Below, in pieces: positions 7,416 through 14,353 of a stretch of 59,364 nt of DNA (position 1 is the stretch's first letter; each line of letters begins with the position of its first letter). Position numbers and translations under genes: made by a program. Under the pieces are notes generated by a model, which saw only the letters and a list, made by a program, of their open reading frames with translations, was not told the DNA's origin and made no database searches. Source of the DNA: an uncultured Limosilactobacillus sp. (GTDB lineage: Bacteria > Bacillota > Bacilli > Lactobacillales > Lactobacillaceae); contig CALVGV010000007.1 in the NCBI GenBank assembly GCA_944327195.1, positions 1 through 59,364 on the forward strand, written 5' to 3'.

Positions 7416-7458
7416 AAAAGAGGTTAGGAGGAAACCCATTTCTTCCTAACCTCTTTTC
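7416..7458 (+). terminator. metK terminator
   Basis: AAAAGAGGTTAGGAGGAAA, short loop, TTTCTTCCTAACCTCTTTT. Shares its loop-proximal GGAnGAAA/TTTCTTCC part with the terminators at 20,987 and 36,556. Confidence 0.9.
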
Positions 7459-7495
7459 GTTTCTTCCCAGCTTACTTTTGTCCCCGCCGCTTTGC

Positions 7496-7523
7496 TTGAC
7501 CTTTCCATTTGGGGTGATAGAAT
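7496..7523 (+). promoter_or_regulatory. Promoter of the Cof-type phosphatase gene
   Basis: -35 TTGACC (7496-7501), 16-bp spacer, -10 TAGAAT (7518-7523). Confidence 0.7.
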
Positions 7524-7563
7524 TAGTGCAAACGCTTACAAGAAGAAAGGGCGGGTGATCCGC

Positions 7564-8388
7564 ATGACAAAGGTGATTCTCTTAGACATTGACGGCACGA
7601 TTTGTGATCCGGCAGGCAAAATTCCCAAAACAACCGCGGTGGCGATTGCCGCCGCGCGCAAGGCCGGCAACCTGGTTTACCTCAACACCCGCCGGAGCAC
7701 GATTGAGGTGGCCAAGCCGGTCTGGGAGCTGGGCTTCGACGGCATCATCAGCGGGGGCGGGAACTTCGTTAAGAGCGGCGACCGGGTGATCTACCACCGG
7801 CCGCTGGCGGCGACGGCCGAAACGGCGATCGTCGACTGGCTGCGCCGCCACCAGGCCCCCTTCTACCTGGAAACCAACGCCGGCTTCCTGGCCGACGCGG
7901 AATCGGTGGCGGCCCTCCAGGCGGTCCCGGCCACCGACCTGATCTACCAGAGCGACCTGACCCCGCTGGCCGAGGCGGCCACCGCCCTCTACCGGTCAGA
8001 CGTCAACAAGATCTGCTTCCGCTTCGCCCCGCAAATGACGGTGGCGGAAGTGGAGGAGGCCTTCCCGGCCCAGAAGCTGACCACCTGGGGAATCAAGGAT
8101 GGCCGGCCGGTCTGGGGGGAGCTGCGGCCGCTCAAGATCAGCAAGGCCCGGGCGGTGGTAACCTTGCTGAGCCACCTCAACCTGACCCTCAACGACGTGG
8201 TGGTGATCGGCGACGACGTGACCGACGTGCCGCTCTTTCAGCTCTGCGAAACCAGCGTCTGCATGGGCAACGGCAGCCCGGCGGCCAAGGCGGCGGCCGA
8301 TTACGTCACCGCCGCGGTTGACGACGACGGCCTGGCCGAGGCCTTTGCCAAGCTGGAACTGGTGGGGCCGGTGAAGAAGGGCGCTTAA
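7564..8388 (+). CDS. Cof-type HAD-superfamily phosphatase
   Basis: Cytosolic sugar-phosphate or nucleotide phosphatase of the HAD IIB (Cof) class, 274 aa. Motif I is DIDGTICD (nucleophile Asp and acid/base Asp), motif II lies near YLNTRRS, motif III is a conserved Lys (LKISKA), and motif IV is GDDVTDVPLF. A variable cap domain lies between about residues 80 and 190. Start 7564 gives MTKVILLDIDGT; a GTG 9 bp upstream is an alternative, closer to the AAAGGGCGG SD. Substrate not predictable. Own promoter; terminator shared with the convergent PAP2 gene. Confidence 0.9.
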   Translation: MTKVILLDIDGTICDPAGKIPKTTAVAIAAARKAGNLVYLNTRRSTIEVAKPVWELGFDGIISGGGNFVKSGDRVIYHRPLAATAETAIVDWLRRHQAPFYLETNAGFLADAESVAALQAVPATDLIYQSDLTPLAEAATALYRSDVNKICFRFAPQMTVAEVEEAFPAQKLTTWGIKDGRPVWGELRPLKISKARAVVTLLSHLNLTLNDVVVIGDDVTDVPLFQLCETSVCMGNGSPAAKAAADYVTAAVDDDGLAEAFAKLELVGPVKKGA

Positions 8389-8436
8389 TAACAAATCGGG
8401 GGACCGGATCAAAAATCCAGTCCCCCGATTTGTTAT
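8387..8436. terminator. Bidirectional terminator shared by convergent genes
   Basis: ATAACAAATCGGGGGAC ... GTCCCCCGATTTGTTAT, a stem of about 20 bp with one mismatch. It contains or touches the stop codons of both flanking genes. Confidence 0.9.
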
Positions 8437-9071
8437 TCCGCTGTGAGCCGGTCCCTACCGGTGAAGAGGGCGGTGTTTCCCAGGACCACCAGCACCCCGA
8501 GGCACCAGCCGGCCAGGACGTCGCTGGCGTAGTGGGCGCCGACGTAGACCCGCGAGAAACCAATCAGCAGGCAGCCAGCGGTCAAGAGAATCGTCCAGGC
8601 CCACTTGGCCCGGTGCGAAAGGTGGCTCTCCCAGGTGAGGACGATCAGGCTGCCCAAAACGAGGACGACCCCGCTTGAGTGACCGCTGGGGAAGCTGTAG
8701 CCGCCGTAGTGCATCAGCCGGTCGTAGCCGGGGCGCGGCCGCAGGACCAGGTGTTTGATCAGCTTGTTGAGGCCGGTTCCGACCACCATCGTCACCAGGT
8801 ACTGGTAGCAAAAGTGGCGCCGCCCCCGCAGCCAGCAAAGGCCGACGATCAGGACGCTCCAGGTCACCGTTGGCCAGAAGTTGAAGGCCCGGGTGATGGT
8901 GGTAAAGAAGGCGTTCATGGCCGGGTTACGCCGGGCGTTTAGGAAGTGGCGAACGGCGCGGTCGAGGCCGTCAAGGGTGGGGTTGTGGCTGGCCACCAGG
9001 GCCCAGAGGAAGAGAAAGATCACCAGGGCGGTGGCAAAGAGAATGGTCTGAAAGCGGGTTAGGCGGTTCAA
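8433..9071 (-). CDS. PAP2-family phosphatase (PgpB / undecaprenyl-PP phosphatase-like)
   Basis: Membrane phosphatase of 212 aa with about six TM segments and the three PAP2 motifs: K-x6-RPRPGYD (KHLVLRPRPGYD), SFPSGHS, and SRVYVGAHYASDVLAG. The motif His and Arg residues are intact. Family members dephosphorylate lipid pyrophosphates such as undecaprenyl-PP or phosphatidylglycerophosphate on the outer membrane face, recycling wall lipid carrier. Exact substrate cannot be read from sequence. The start at 9071 follows TAAGGAGTAGCC. Monocistronic. Confidence 0.9.
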   Translation of the reverse strand: MNRLTRFQTILFATALVIFLFLWALVASHNPTLDGLDRAVRHFLNARRNPAMNAFFTTITRAFNFWPTVTWSVLIVGLCWLRGRRHFCYQYLVTMVVGTGLNKLIKHLVLRPRPGYDRLMHYGGYSFPSGHSSGVVLVLGSLIVLTWESHLSHRAKWAWTILLTAGCLLIGFSRVYVGAHYASDVLAGWCLGVLVVLGNTALFTGRDRLTAE

Positions 9072-9126
9072 TTTGGCTACTCCTTAATCAAAAATCAAAG
9101 CTAATTGTAACATTTTCTCCTTTCGC

Positions 9127-9155
9127 TTGACGAGGCCGCCGCGGCCCCCTAGACT
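9127..9155 (+). promoter_or_regulatory. Promoter of the GcvH-like / DUF2785-like pair
   Basis: -35 TTGACG (9127-9132), 17-bp GC-rich spacer, -10 TAGACT (9150-9155). Confidence 0.6.
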
Positions 9156-9192
9156 GAAAAAAGTAACTAGCTTGAAAATGGGGGAACCGCAG

Positions 9193-9492
9193 ATGCGTCA
9201 ACTCGAAAATCCGTGGCTGATCCAGCGCACGGGAAAAATCCTTACCCTGAAGCTGACCCCGGTTGCCTACCGGCAGTTCGGCCGCTTGTACTTTGTTGAC
9301 CTGCCGGCGGTGGGGGCCAAGTTGAAGCCACAAATGAACTTTGCCACCCTCGAGGGCGAGCACTGGCTCTTGACCCTCGCTTCGCCGGTGGCCGGCACGG
9401 TGGTGGCCACCAACCCCGAATTGGCCGGCCCCCTGCAACCGGCCCGCTGGGGGGACGACTGGCTGGTGAAGGTTCGGGAAGGGGAGAATTAA
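9193..9492 (+). CDS. GcvH-like (lipoyl-domain fold) protein lacking the lipoyl-lysine
   Basis: A 99-aa protein aligning over its length with glycine cleavage H protein: LTLKLTPVAYRQFGRLYFVDLPAVG, then ASPVAGTVVATNPEL, then WGDDWLVKV. In true GcvH the hairpin between these blocks reads ESVKA and its Lys carries lipoate. Here the aligned residues are EGEHW, so Lys is replaced by His. It therefore should not be lipoylated and cannot act as a conventional H protein. SD GGGGGAA sets start 9193. The TAA is directly followed by the ATG of the next gene (TAAATG), implying coupling. No gcvT/gcvP genes are in the window. Confidence 0.8.
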   Translation: MRQLENPWLIQRTGKILTLKLTPVAYRQFGRLYFVDLPAVGAKLKPQMNFATLEGEHWLLTLASPVAGTVVATNPELAGPLQPARWGDDWLVKVREGEN

Positions 9493-10458
9493 ATGGAAGA
9501 AAAATTTGCCGACTTGGAGCATAAACTGGTCTTCTTGCACCAGCAAGTGGCGGCCGGGGAGCTGTACTACGATCTCGGGCCACGCCTGCTGAAGCTGGCC
9601 GAAAAGACCCGGGGGCAAAAGAAGGCCCCCTTTACCGAGCCCCCGGTGTCCGCCCTCTTCATGGTGGAGGTCCACCTGCGGCTGACCGGACCGAAGAACG
9701 GCCCCCAGCCGCCCTTTGACGACGAGTTTCTCACCTCCCTGCTCGAGGCGAGCCAGTCGGCCGACCCGCCAATCCGCAACCAGGTGCTCAACCTGGTTAA
9801 CTGGGCCAACGATCAGCAGATCCTCACCAAGGAGCAGCTCCAGTGGCTGGTCATCCACTTAAGCCAGCCCAAGTACCTCTACTACCACCTCGGTGAGCGG
9901 CGCTCGGCCGGCCTCTTTGCCCGCACCAACGCCCTGACCATCCTCCGCTACGCCCTCTACGCCAGCCGCCGCCAAGCGGCCCTGGTTCCCACGACCACCC
10001 TCCAGCGGCTCATTCCGCGCCTGGCAACGATCCTCTTGGCCGAGCGCGACTTCCGCGGCTTCGTCGAGGGCAACGGCTGGGGGCAAACGATGGCGATCCT
10101 TCCCGGGGTGATCAACGAGCTCTGTGCCGACGAGCGGCTCACCCGGGGCGACAAGCTCTTCTTGATGGGCTGCCTGCTGGTGGCCTACCGGCGGGTGGGG
10201 GCGCCGCTGACGATGGGCGAGCCCGACGAGTGCGCGATCCTGCTTTGCCAGCTGGTGAAGCGCCACCCGCTCTACGCCCGCTACTTCATCCGCGAGCTGA
10301 CCAACTGGCGCAAGGAGCTCGACCAGCTCAACACCAGCAAGACCGCTACCTGGCACCGGGTCTTCAATTACCGTCACCTGATGCAGGCGATGCTCCTCGA
10401 CGCCGGCCTGCCAAACACGGTGGCCAGCGCGATCATGGACCAGGATAATTATGGCTAA
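9493..10458 (+). CDS. DUF2785-like helical protein
   Basis: A 321-aa, mostly helical cytosolic protein without signal peptide or TM segments. The central ERDFRGFVEGNGWGQTMAILPGVINEL resembles the conserved D-RGYVE-KGWAHS-AH segment of DUF2785 proteins, and the following region (GEPDECAILLCQLVKRHP) also fits. The His residues of that segment in typical members (AHS-AH) are GQT-AI here, so this is a divergent member. It starts immediately after the GcvH-like gene and has its SD (GGGGAG) within it, so the two are made together. Function unknown. Confidence 0.65.
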   Translation: MEEKFADLEHKLVFLHQQVAAGELYYDLGPRLLKLAEKTRGQKKAPFTEPPVSALFMVEVHLRLTGPKNGPQPPFDDEFLTSLLEASQSADPPIRNQVLNLVNWANDQQILTKEQLQWLVIHLSQPKYLYYHLGERRSAGLFARTNALTILRYALYASRRQAALVPTTTLQRLIPRLATILLAERDFRGFVEGNGWGQTMAILPGVINELCADERLTRGDKLFLMGCLLVAYRRVGAPLTMGEPDECAILLCQLVKRHPLYARYFIRELTNWRKELDQLNTSKTATWHRVFNYRHLMQAMLLDAGLPNTVASAIMDQDNYG

Positions 10459-10475
10459 CCGGGGTGGCTTCATGG

Positions 10476-10481
10476 TATAAT
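10476..10481 (+). promoter_or_regulatory. Extended -10 promoter of ddl
   Basis: TGGTATAAT (TG at 10473-10474, -10 at 10476-10481), with no good -35. An extended -10 alone can suffice. The start is about 45 nt before the ddl ATG. Confidence 0.6.
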
Positions 10482-10530
10482 AAGGCTTCTAGGAAATTCG
10501 GTAGAAATAACAATAATTAAGGAGAGACAA

Positions 10531-11664
10531 ATGACTCAAGAGAAACTTCACGTTGCCCTCCTGTTCGGGGGGAACTCCTCCGAACACGATGTTTCCAAGC
10601 GTTCGGCCCACAACATCTACGACGCGATGGATAAGGAAAAGTACGACGTTAAGCTCTTCATGTTCACCAAGGACGGGATCCTGATCGACGACGCCTCCTC
10701 GCGGCGCATCTTCGACGGCGAACCGGAAGACCAGGTGGTCAAGGAGGCCTACGCCAAGATGGACCTGGACAACCCGCTGGCCCCGCTGAAGGTGCTGGAA
10801 GAGGCCGGCCCGATTGACTTCTTCTACCCGGTTATTCACGGGAACCTCGGCGAGGACGGGACCGTGCAGGGGCTCTTCCGCCTGCTGAAGAAGCCATACG
10901 TTGGGTCCGGGATCGCGGCCTCGGCAATGGCCTTCGACAAGGACCTGACCAAGCGGATCCTCGACCAGGCCGGCGTTCGCAACACCCCTTACCTGCTCTT
11001 GACCCCGGAAAACCGGGAAGACTACCCGTGGAGCAAGGTCGAAGCGGAACTGGGCGGCCTGGTCTTCGTCAAGCCGGCCAAGCAGGGTTCCTCGGTCGGG
11101 ATCCACAAGGTAACCTCGGCGGCCGAGTACGCCGCCGCCCTCGACGATGCCTTCACCTACGACTTCAAGGTGCTGGTTGAACAGGGGTTGGATCACCCGC
11201 GCGAGATCGAGATCTCGATCCTCGGTAACGAGCAACCAATCGCCTCCAAGCTAGGGGCGGTCCGCGTACCGGCCGACGACGACTTCTACAGCTACGACAA
11301 CAAGTTTGTCGACGCCTCCAAGGTGGTCTTCGACCTGCCGGTGCCGACCACCGCGGCCCTGCGCGACGAAATCACCGCGATGGCCCTCAAGGCCTACAAG
11401 GCGCTGGGGATGAAGGGGATGGCCCGGCTCGACTTCCTGGTCGACAAGAACGACGTCCCGTACCTCGGCGAGCCAAACACCCTGCCGGGCTTCACCAACA
11501 TCAGCCTCTACCCGCAAATGTGGAAGGTCTCCGGGATCGACTACTCCGAACTGATTGACCGCCTGATTGAACTGGGGATTGAAGAGTTCCAGCGCAACCA
11601 GGAAATCAGCTACTCCTTTAAGGCCCTCGGCGAGGAAAAAGTCGGCAAGAAGGAGTACCACTAA
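10531..11664 (+). CDS. ddl: D-alanine--D-alanine/D-lactate ligase
   Basis: ATP-grasp ligase of peptidoglycan precursor synthesis, 377 aa. N-terminal LLFGGNSSEHDVS; ATP-binding KPAKQGSSVGIHKV; catalytic EISILGNE and C-terminal EPNTLPGFTNISLYP (Mg and substrate loop). In the omega loop, the position of E. coli DdlB Tyr216 (YDYEAKY) is Phe here (YSYDNKF). That exchange is the established marker of ligases that prefer D-lactate and give D-Ala-D-Lac-ending precursors and intrinsic vancomycin insensitivity, as in Leuconostoc and heterofermentative lactobacilli. SD AAGGAGAG. Monocistronic. Confidence 0.95.
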   Translation: MTQEKLHVALLFGGNSSEHDVSKRSAHNIYDAMDKEKYDVKLFMFTKDGILIDDASSRRIFDGEPEDQVVKEAYAKMDLDNPLAPLKVLEEAGPIDFFYPVIHGNLGEDGTVQGLFRLLKKPYVGSGIAASAMAFDKDLTKRILDQAGVRNTPYLLLTPENREDYPWSKVEAELGGLVFVKPAKQGSSVGIHKVTSAAEYAAALDDAFTYDFKVLVEQGLDHPREIEISILGNEQPIASKLGAVRVPADDDFYSYDNKFVDASKVVFDLPVPTTAALRDEITAMALKAYKALGMKGMARLDFLVDKNDVPYLGEPNTLPGFTNISLYPQMWKVSGIDYSELIDRLIELGIEEFQRNQEISYSFKALGEEKVGKKEYH

Positions 11665-11750
11665 TCGATCGAATTTACTAATGTAAACTCTGACCGCCGG
11701 CCCGGTGGCGTGGCCCTGGCGGCGGGGCGACTTTAGATAAATAACGAAAA

Positions 11751-11810
11751 AAGGCAGCCCGCTTAACGTATTGCCGCCATTTGCGGCTGAAAAAAGTGGG
11801 GGCTTTTTTT
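11751..11810 (+). terminator. ddl terminator region with compound hairpin
   Basis: AAGGCAGCCC pairs with GGGGGCTTTTTTT around a second small hairpin (GCCGCCATTTGCGGC), giving a branched terminator. Just upstream (11,692-11,729) lies a further GC-rich stem (CCGCC ... GGCGG). Confidence 0.7.
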
Positions 11811-12056
11811 GTGGTCAATTTTCCGACTGGGTTATCGGGAGATTGCCGCTAATTTTTGTGGTTCATTAGAAGATTTAAACCATAATGACTATTAGATTGG
11901 CTGAATCGATAACCAAATCTTATTAAAAAATAATATGTTATATTTTTTGAAGCGAATCTTTTTCCTTCACATAATTTTTGTGGTAAAGTATTGACAAGAA
12001 AGAAAACAAGCGATTTGTCTTAAAACAATAAGAGATCAAGGAGAGAAGGAATAACC
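11811..12056 (+). promoter_or_regulatory. AT-rich upstream region of the PlcR-type regulator with three 10-mer repeats
   Basis: This 246-bp gap is strikingly AT-rich beside its GC-rich neighbours. TTTTTGTGGT occurs three times (11806-11815, 11853-11862, 11975-11984); the last two extend to a 13-mer starting TAA. A TTGACA (11991-11996) could be a -35 for the regulator, but no good -10 follows at 17 bp. A 19-codon hydrophobic ORF (11935-11994) overlaps the third repeat but has no Shine-Dalgarno. Regulator binding to the repeats is inference. Confidence 0.5.
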
Positions 12057-12902
12057 ATGCGTTTAAAAGGGGACGTACTTAAGCAAATTCGTCGCAAGCG
12101 GGGCCTCTCACAAACCGCCCTCTCGGAAGGGATTTGTACCCAGGCCACGATCAGCCTGATGGAAAAGCAAAACCGAATTCCAAAGATGAACATCCTGACG
12201 GCGATTTGCGCCCGCCTGGACATCAGCGTTGATAAGATCATCGAAAACGACGACGTTTCGATGACCGCCCAGTTCGACGAAATCAGCAGCCTGATTGTTC
12301 GCCACGACTACGAGGAGGCGGACGTCCGCATCCACAAGATCAAGGTCAAGAAGCTGCAAAACGACTTTGATAAGCAGCGCTACTACTACCTGCTGGGGAT
12401 CCTCCAGGTTTCCCAGGGGGAAGTGGACGACGCGATCTTCAACTTCGAGCTGATCCTGACCCAGTTCTCCACCATGTCGGCCAACATCTACTGGGCGCTG
12501 ACGACGGTCGGGATGGCGATGGCCTACGAGAAGCGGGGCAACGAGGAGCGGGCGCTCAAGTTCCTCCAGCGGGCGGTTACCCTGATCGACGAAAAGCAAC
12601 TGACCGGGGGCAAGCGCCAGTGGATCATCATTTACCGCAACATCGCCGACCTCTACCTGAAGCTCAACCAGACTGACGACGCGATCGAGATTGCCGAGCG
12701 GGGGATTGAGCTCTGCCGCAACGACCTGTCGATGTTCCTGCTGAGCGATTACTACCAAATCATCGCCCAGGCCCAGGAAATTGAGGGCAACAAGGAGGGG
12801 GCAATCGAAAACTACGTGATTGCCAAGAGCCTGTTGACGATCACCCAGGACGTCGACGGCGACGGGCAGGTCAGCGAAAAGCTGGCGGCCCTGCGGGCAT
12901 AA
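12057..12902 (+). CDS. PlcR/Rgg-like (RRNPP-type) XRE-TPR transcriptional regulator
   Basis: A 281-aa regulator. Residues 4-65 are an XRE helix-turn-helix (LKQIRRKRGLSQTALSEGICTQ, then ISLMEKQNRIPKMNILTAICARL). The rest is a helical TPR superhelix (GEVDDAIFNFELIL; RGNEERALKFLQRAV; QTDDAIEIAERGIEL; GNKEGAIENYVIAKSLL). Size and architecture match PlcR-type regulators, which bind small secreted and re-imported peptides. The N-terminal GICTQATIS resembles PlcR's ICHQSEVS. SD AAGGAGAGAAGG. No convincing peptide gene is adjacent (see findings). An intracellular metabolite-sensing XRE-TPR protein is the alternative. Confidence 0.8.
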   Translation: MRLKGDVLKQIRRKRGLSQTALSEGICTQATISLMEKQNRIPKMNILTAICARLDISVDKIIENDDVSMTAQFDEISSLIVRHDYEEADVRIHKIKVKKLQNDFDKQRYYYLLGILQVSQGEVDDAIFNFELILTQFSTMSANIYWALTTVGMAMAYEKRGNEERALKFLQRAVTLIDEKQLTGGKRQWIIIYRNIADLYLKLNQTDDAIEIAERGIELCRNDLSMFLLSDYYQIIAQAQEIEGNKEGAIENYVIAKSLLTITQDVDGDGQVSEKLAALRA

Positions 12903-12912
12903 GAGCATGAGA

Positions 12913-12952
12913 AAAACCAGGTGGCCAATTGAGAGGCTACCTGGTTTTTTTC
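12913..12952 (+). terminator. Terminator of the PlcR-type regulator
   Basis: AAAACCAGGT, 16-nt loop with further pairing GGCC/GGCT, ACCTGGTTTTTTT. Confidence 0.9.
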
Positions 12953-12968
12953 GTTCTTTACTGGGAGC

Positions 12969-13008
12969 AAAAAAGCGACGGTGCGGAAAGAAATTCCCGC
13001 CCGCCGCC
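12969..13008 (-). terminator. Terminator of the VOC-family gene
   Basis: On the minus strand GCGGCGGGCGGGAA, loop TTTCT, TTCCGCACCGTCGC, then TTTTTT. The stem has one or two mismatches and a G-U pair. Confidence 0.7.
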
Positions 13009-13025
13009 TTTTGGCATGCTGCTGA

Positions 13026-13433
13026 TTACTTTACGATTTCGCAGAATTCCAGCGTTTCGCTGTTTGGCCCTTCGATGTTGAAGAACTTGATCCCCTTGTC
13101 CCAGAAGTCGAGGTGTTGCACTTCGTCTTCCTTCATCTTGAAGCCGGCCGCCTTGGCTGCCTTGTAGGCCGCGTCGGCGTCGCTGGTGTTCAGGGAGATG
13201 TGGTTGATGGCCCCGGTTTGGTGAACCGCGCCGTCGCCGGTCCAGATTTCCAAGGTCAGGTGGGCCAGGTTCATGAAGACCACTTGGTTGCCCTGGTCGT
13301 CGGTGTCGAAGTTCCCGATCATCTTGAAGCCGAGCTTTTCGTAGAAGGCAACCGTCTTTTCCAGGTCGTCGGTTGGCAGCCCGATGTGTTGAATGTCGTC
13401 AAAGTAACCCGCTAAACTCTTGTTAAAAGCCAT
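13026..13433 (-). CDS. VOC-superfamily (glyoxalase-like) protein
   Basis: A 135-aa single-chain protein with two beta-alpha-beta-beta-beta modules typical of the vicinal-oxygen-chelate fold: IQHIGLPTDDLEKTVAFYEKLGFKMIG (module 1) and INHISLNTSDADAAYKAAKAAGF with a terminal SETLEFCEI (module 2). Likely metal-site residues: His16, Glu62 (TLEIW), His79 (NHIS) and Glu131 (LEFCE), so the H/E/H/E set is present. Family roles include glyoxalase, dioxygenase and antibiotic-binding; the substrate here is unknown. SD GAAAGGAAG. It is followed by a terminator and may be co-transcribed with the membrane-protein gene upstream on the minus strand (32-bp gap). Confidence 0.85.
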   Translation of the reverse strand: MAFNKSLAGYFDDIQHIGLPTDDLEKTVAFYEKLGFKMIGNFDTDDQGNQVVFMNLAHLTLEIWTGDGAVHQTGAINHISLNTSDADAAYKAAKAAGFKMKEDEVQHLDFWDKGIKFFNIEGPNSETLEFCEIVK

Positions 13434-13465
13434 TGTAAAAACTTCCTTTCAAAATTGACTATCAA

Positions 13466-14194
13466 TTAGTTCCCAAGGTCGAGCGCCTGGTGCTTCAGTT
13501 TGCTGAAGACGTGGCGGTCGGCCCAGCCAGTGATTGCCCCTTGGAAGAGGAGGGCGAAGATCGTCCCGAGCCCGAAGTTTGCTAGCCCCATCTTTGGCAG
13601 GGCGATCAGGGCAAAGATCGTCGGCGGAATGTAGGACATCCACATCGAGACGGTTGCGTTCCCCTTGCAGAAGCGGAAGCGCAGGATTTGGTAGAGGTCA
13701 TCGGCCGGGTGCAAGACCAGGTTTACCCGTTGGTAGATCGAAATTGCAACCCCGATGAAGGCGACCCCCAAGAAGTTAATCAACACGTAGAGGATGACCA
13801 TTGGCAGCGAGTGGGCGTCCGGCATGATCCGGTTGAAGATGTTGGAGAACCACTGGATGAAGATCGAGAAGGGGAGCATGAAGACGAAGTTGCCCCCGAT
13901 CCGCTTCCAGTCCCACTTCTTCATCAGGATGGCGTTCAAGACCGACGTCAGCATCCCGAGGACCATGAAGGCCCAGAAGAGGGCCAACGAGTTGTCCTTG
14001 CCGAGGATGGCGTACCCCAAGTTGTTTTCCGCCGCCGTCCAGTAGGCCGAGCCCAAAAAGGCAGGGTGGATATGTGAACTTGTCACAAGCGTTAAGACGT
14101 TCCCCATCGAGTTGACCACAATTGACAGGGAGAAGTAGGCAATGCTCGTGGCCATTGAAATTGACCGTTGGCTTACCTGACTAGTTTCTTCCAT
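13466..14194 (-). CDS. YczE/YyaS/YitT-like integral membrane protein
   Basis: A 242-aa membrane protein with five to six TM helices (SIAYFSLSIVVNSMGNVLTL; ALFWAFMVLGMLTSVLNAIL; MLPFSIFIQWFSNIF; MVILYVLINFLGVAFIGVAISIY; then two more near the C-terminus). The architecture and the GVAISIY-R-NLVLHPADDL stretch fit YczE/YyaS-type proteins, whose transport function is unknown. SD CAAGGAGGAAAG directly before ATG. A strong promoter lies upstream and the VOC gene downstream. The family call rests on overall pattern; function is not predicted. Confidence 0.7.
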   Translation of the reverse strand: MEETSQVSQRSISMATSIAYFSLSIVVNSMGNVLTLVTSSHIHPAFLGSAYWTAAENNLGYAILGKDNSLALFWAFMVLGMLTSVLNAILMKKWDWKRIGGNFVFMLPFSIFIQWFSNIFNRIMPDAHSLPMVILYVLINFLGVAFIGVAISIYQRVNLVLHPADDLYQILRFRFCKGNATVSMWMSYIPPTIFALIALPKMGLANFGLGTIFALLFQGAITGWADRHVFSKLKHQALDLGN

Positions 14195-14225
14195 TTTCTC
14201 TTTCCTCCTTGGTGAAATCCTTCAC

Positions 14226-14267
14226 TTTACGGTAAAAGATTGTATAACCGTTCACAGCGCATGTCAA
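14226..14267 (-). promoter_or_regulatory. Promoter plus palindrome for the YczE-like gene
   Basis: On the minus strand: -35 TTGACA (14267-14262), 17 bp, -10 TACAAT (14244-14239), an almost consensus sigma-A promoter. Just downstream lies the palindrome TTTACNGTAAA (14226-14236), at a position where a repressor would block transcription start. The cognate regulator is unknown. Confidence 0.75.
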
Positions 14268-14353
14268 CCGCTTGACAGAAAAAATATTTTTCGTCGGCGG
14301 GGGCGGATAGTATGGTAAAATTAGAATACGATTAGAGACAAGGGGATGTTGAG

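Noticed and set aside
12907-13167. 86-codon plus-strand ORF after the PlcR-type regulator, considered as a signalling-peptide gene
   Set aside because: It runs straight through the regulator's terminator hairpin and the 3' end of the VOC gene; no SD.
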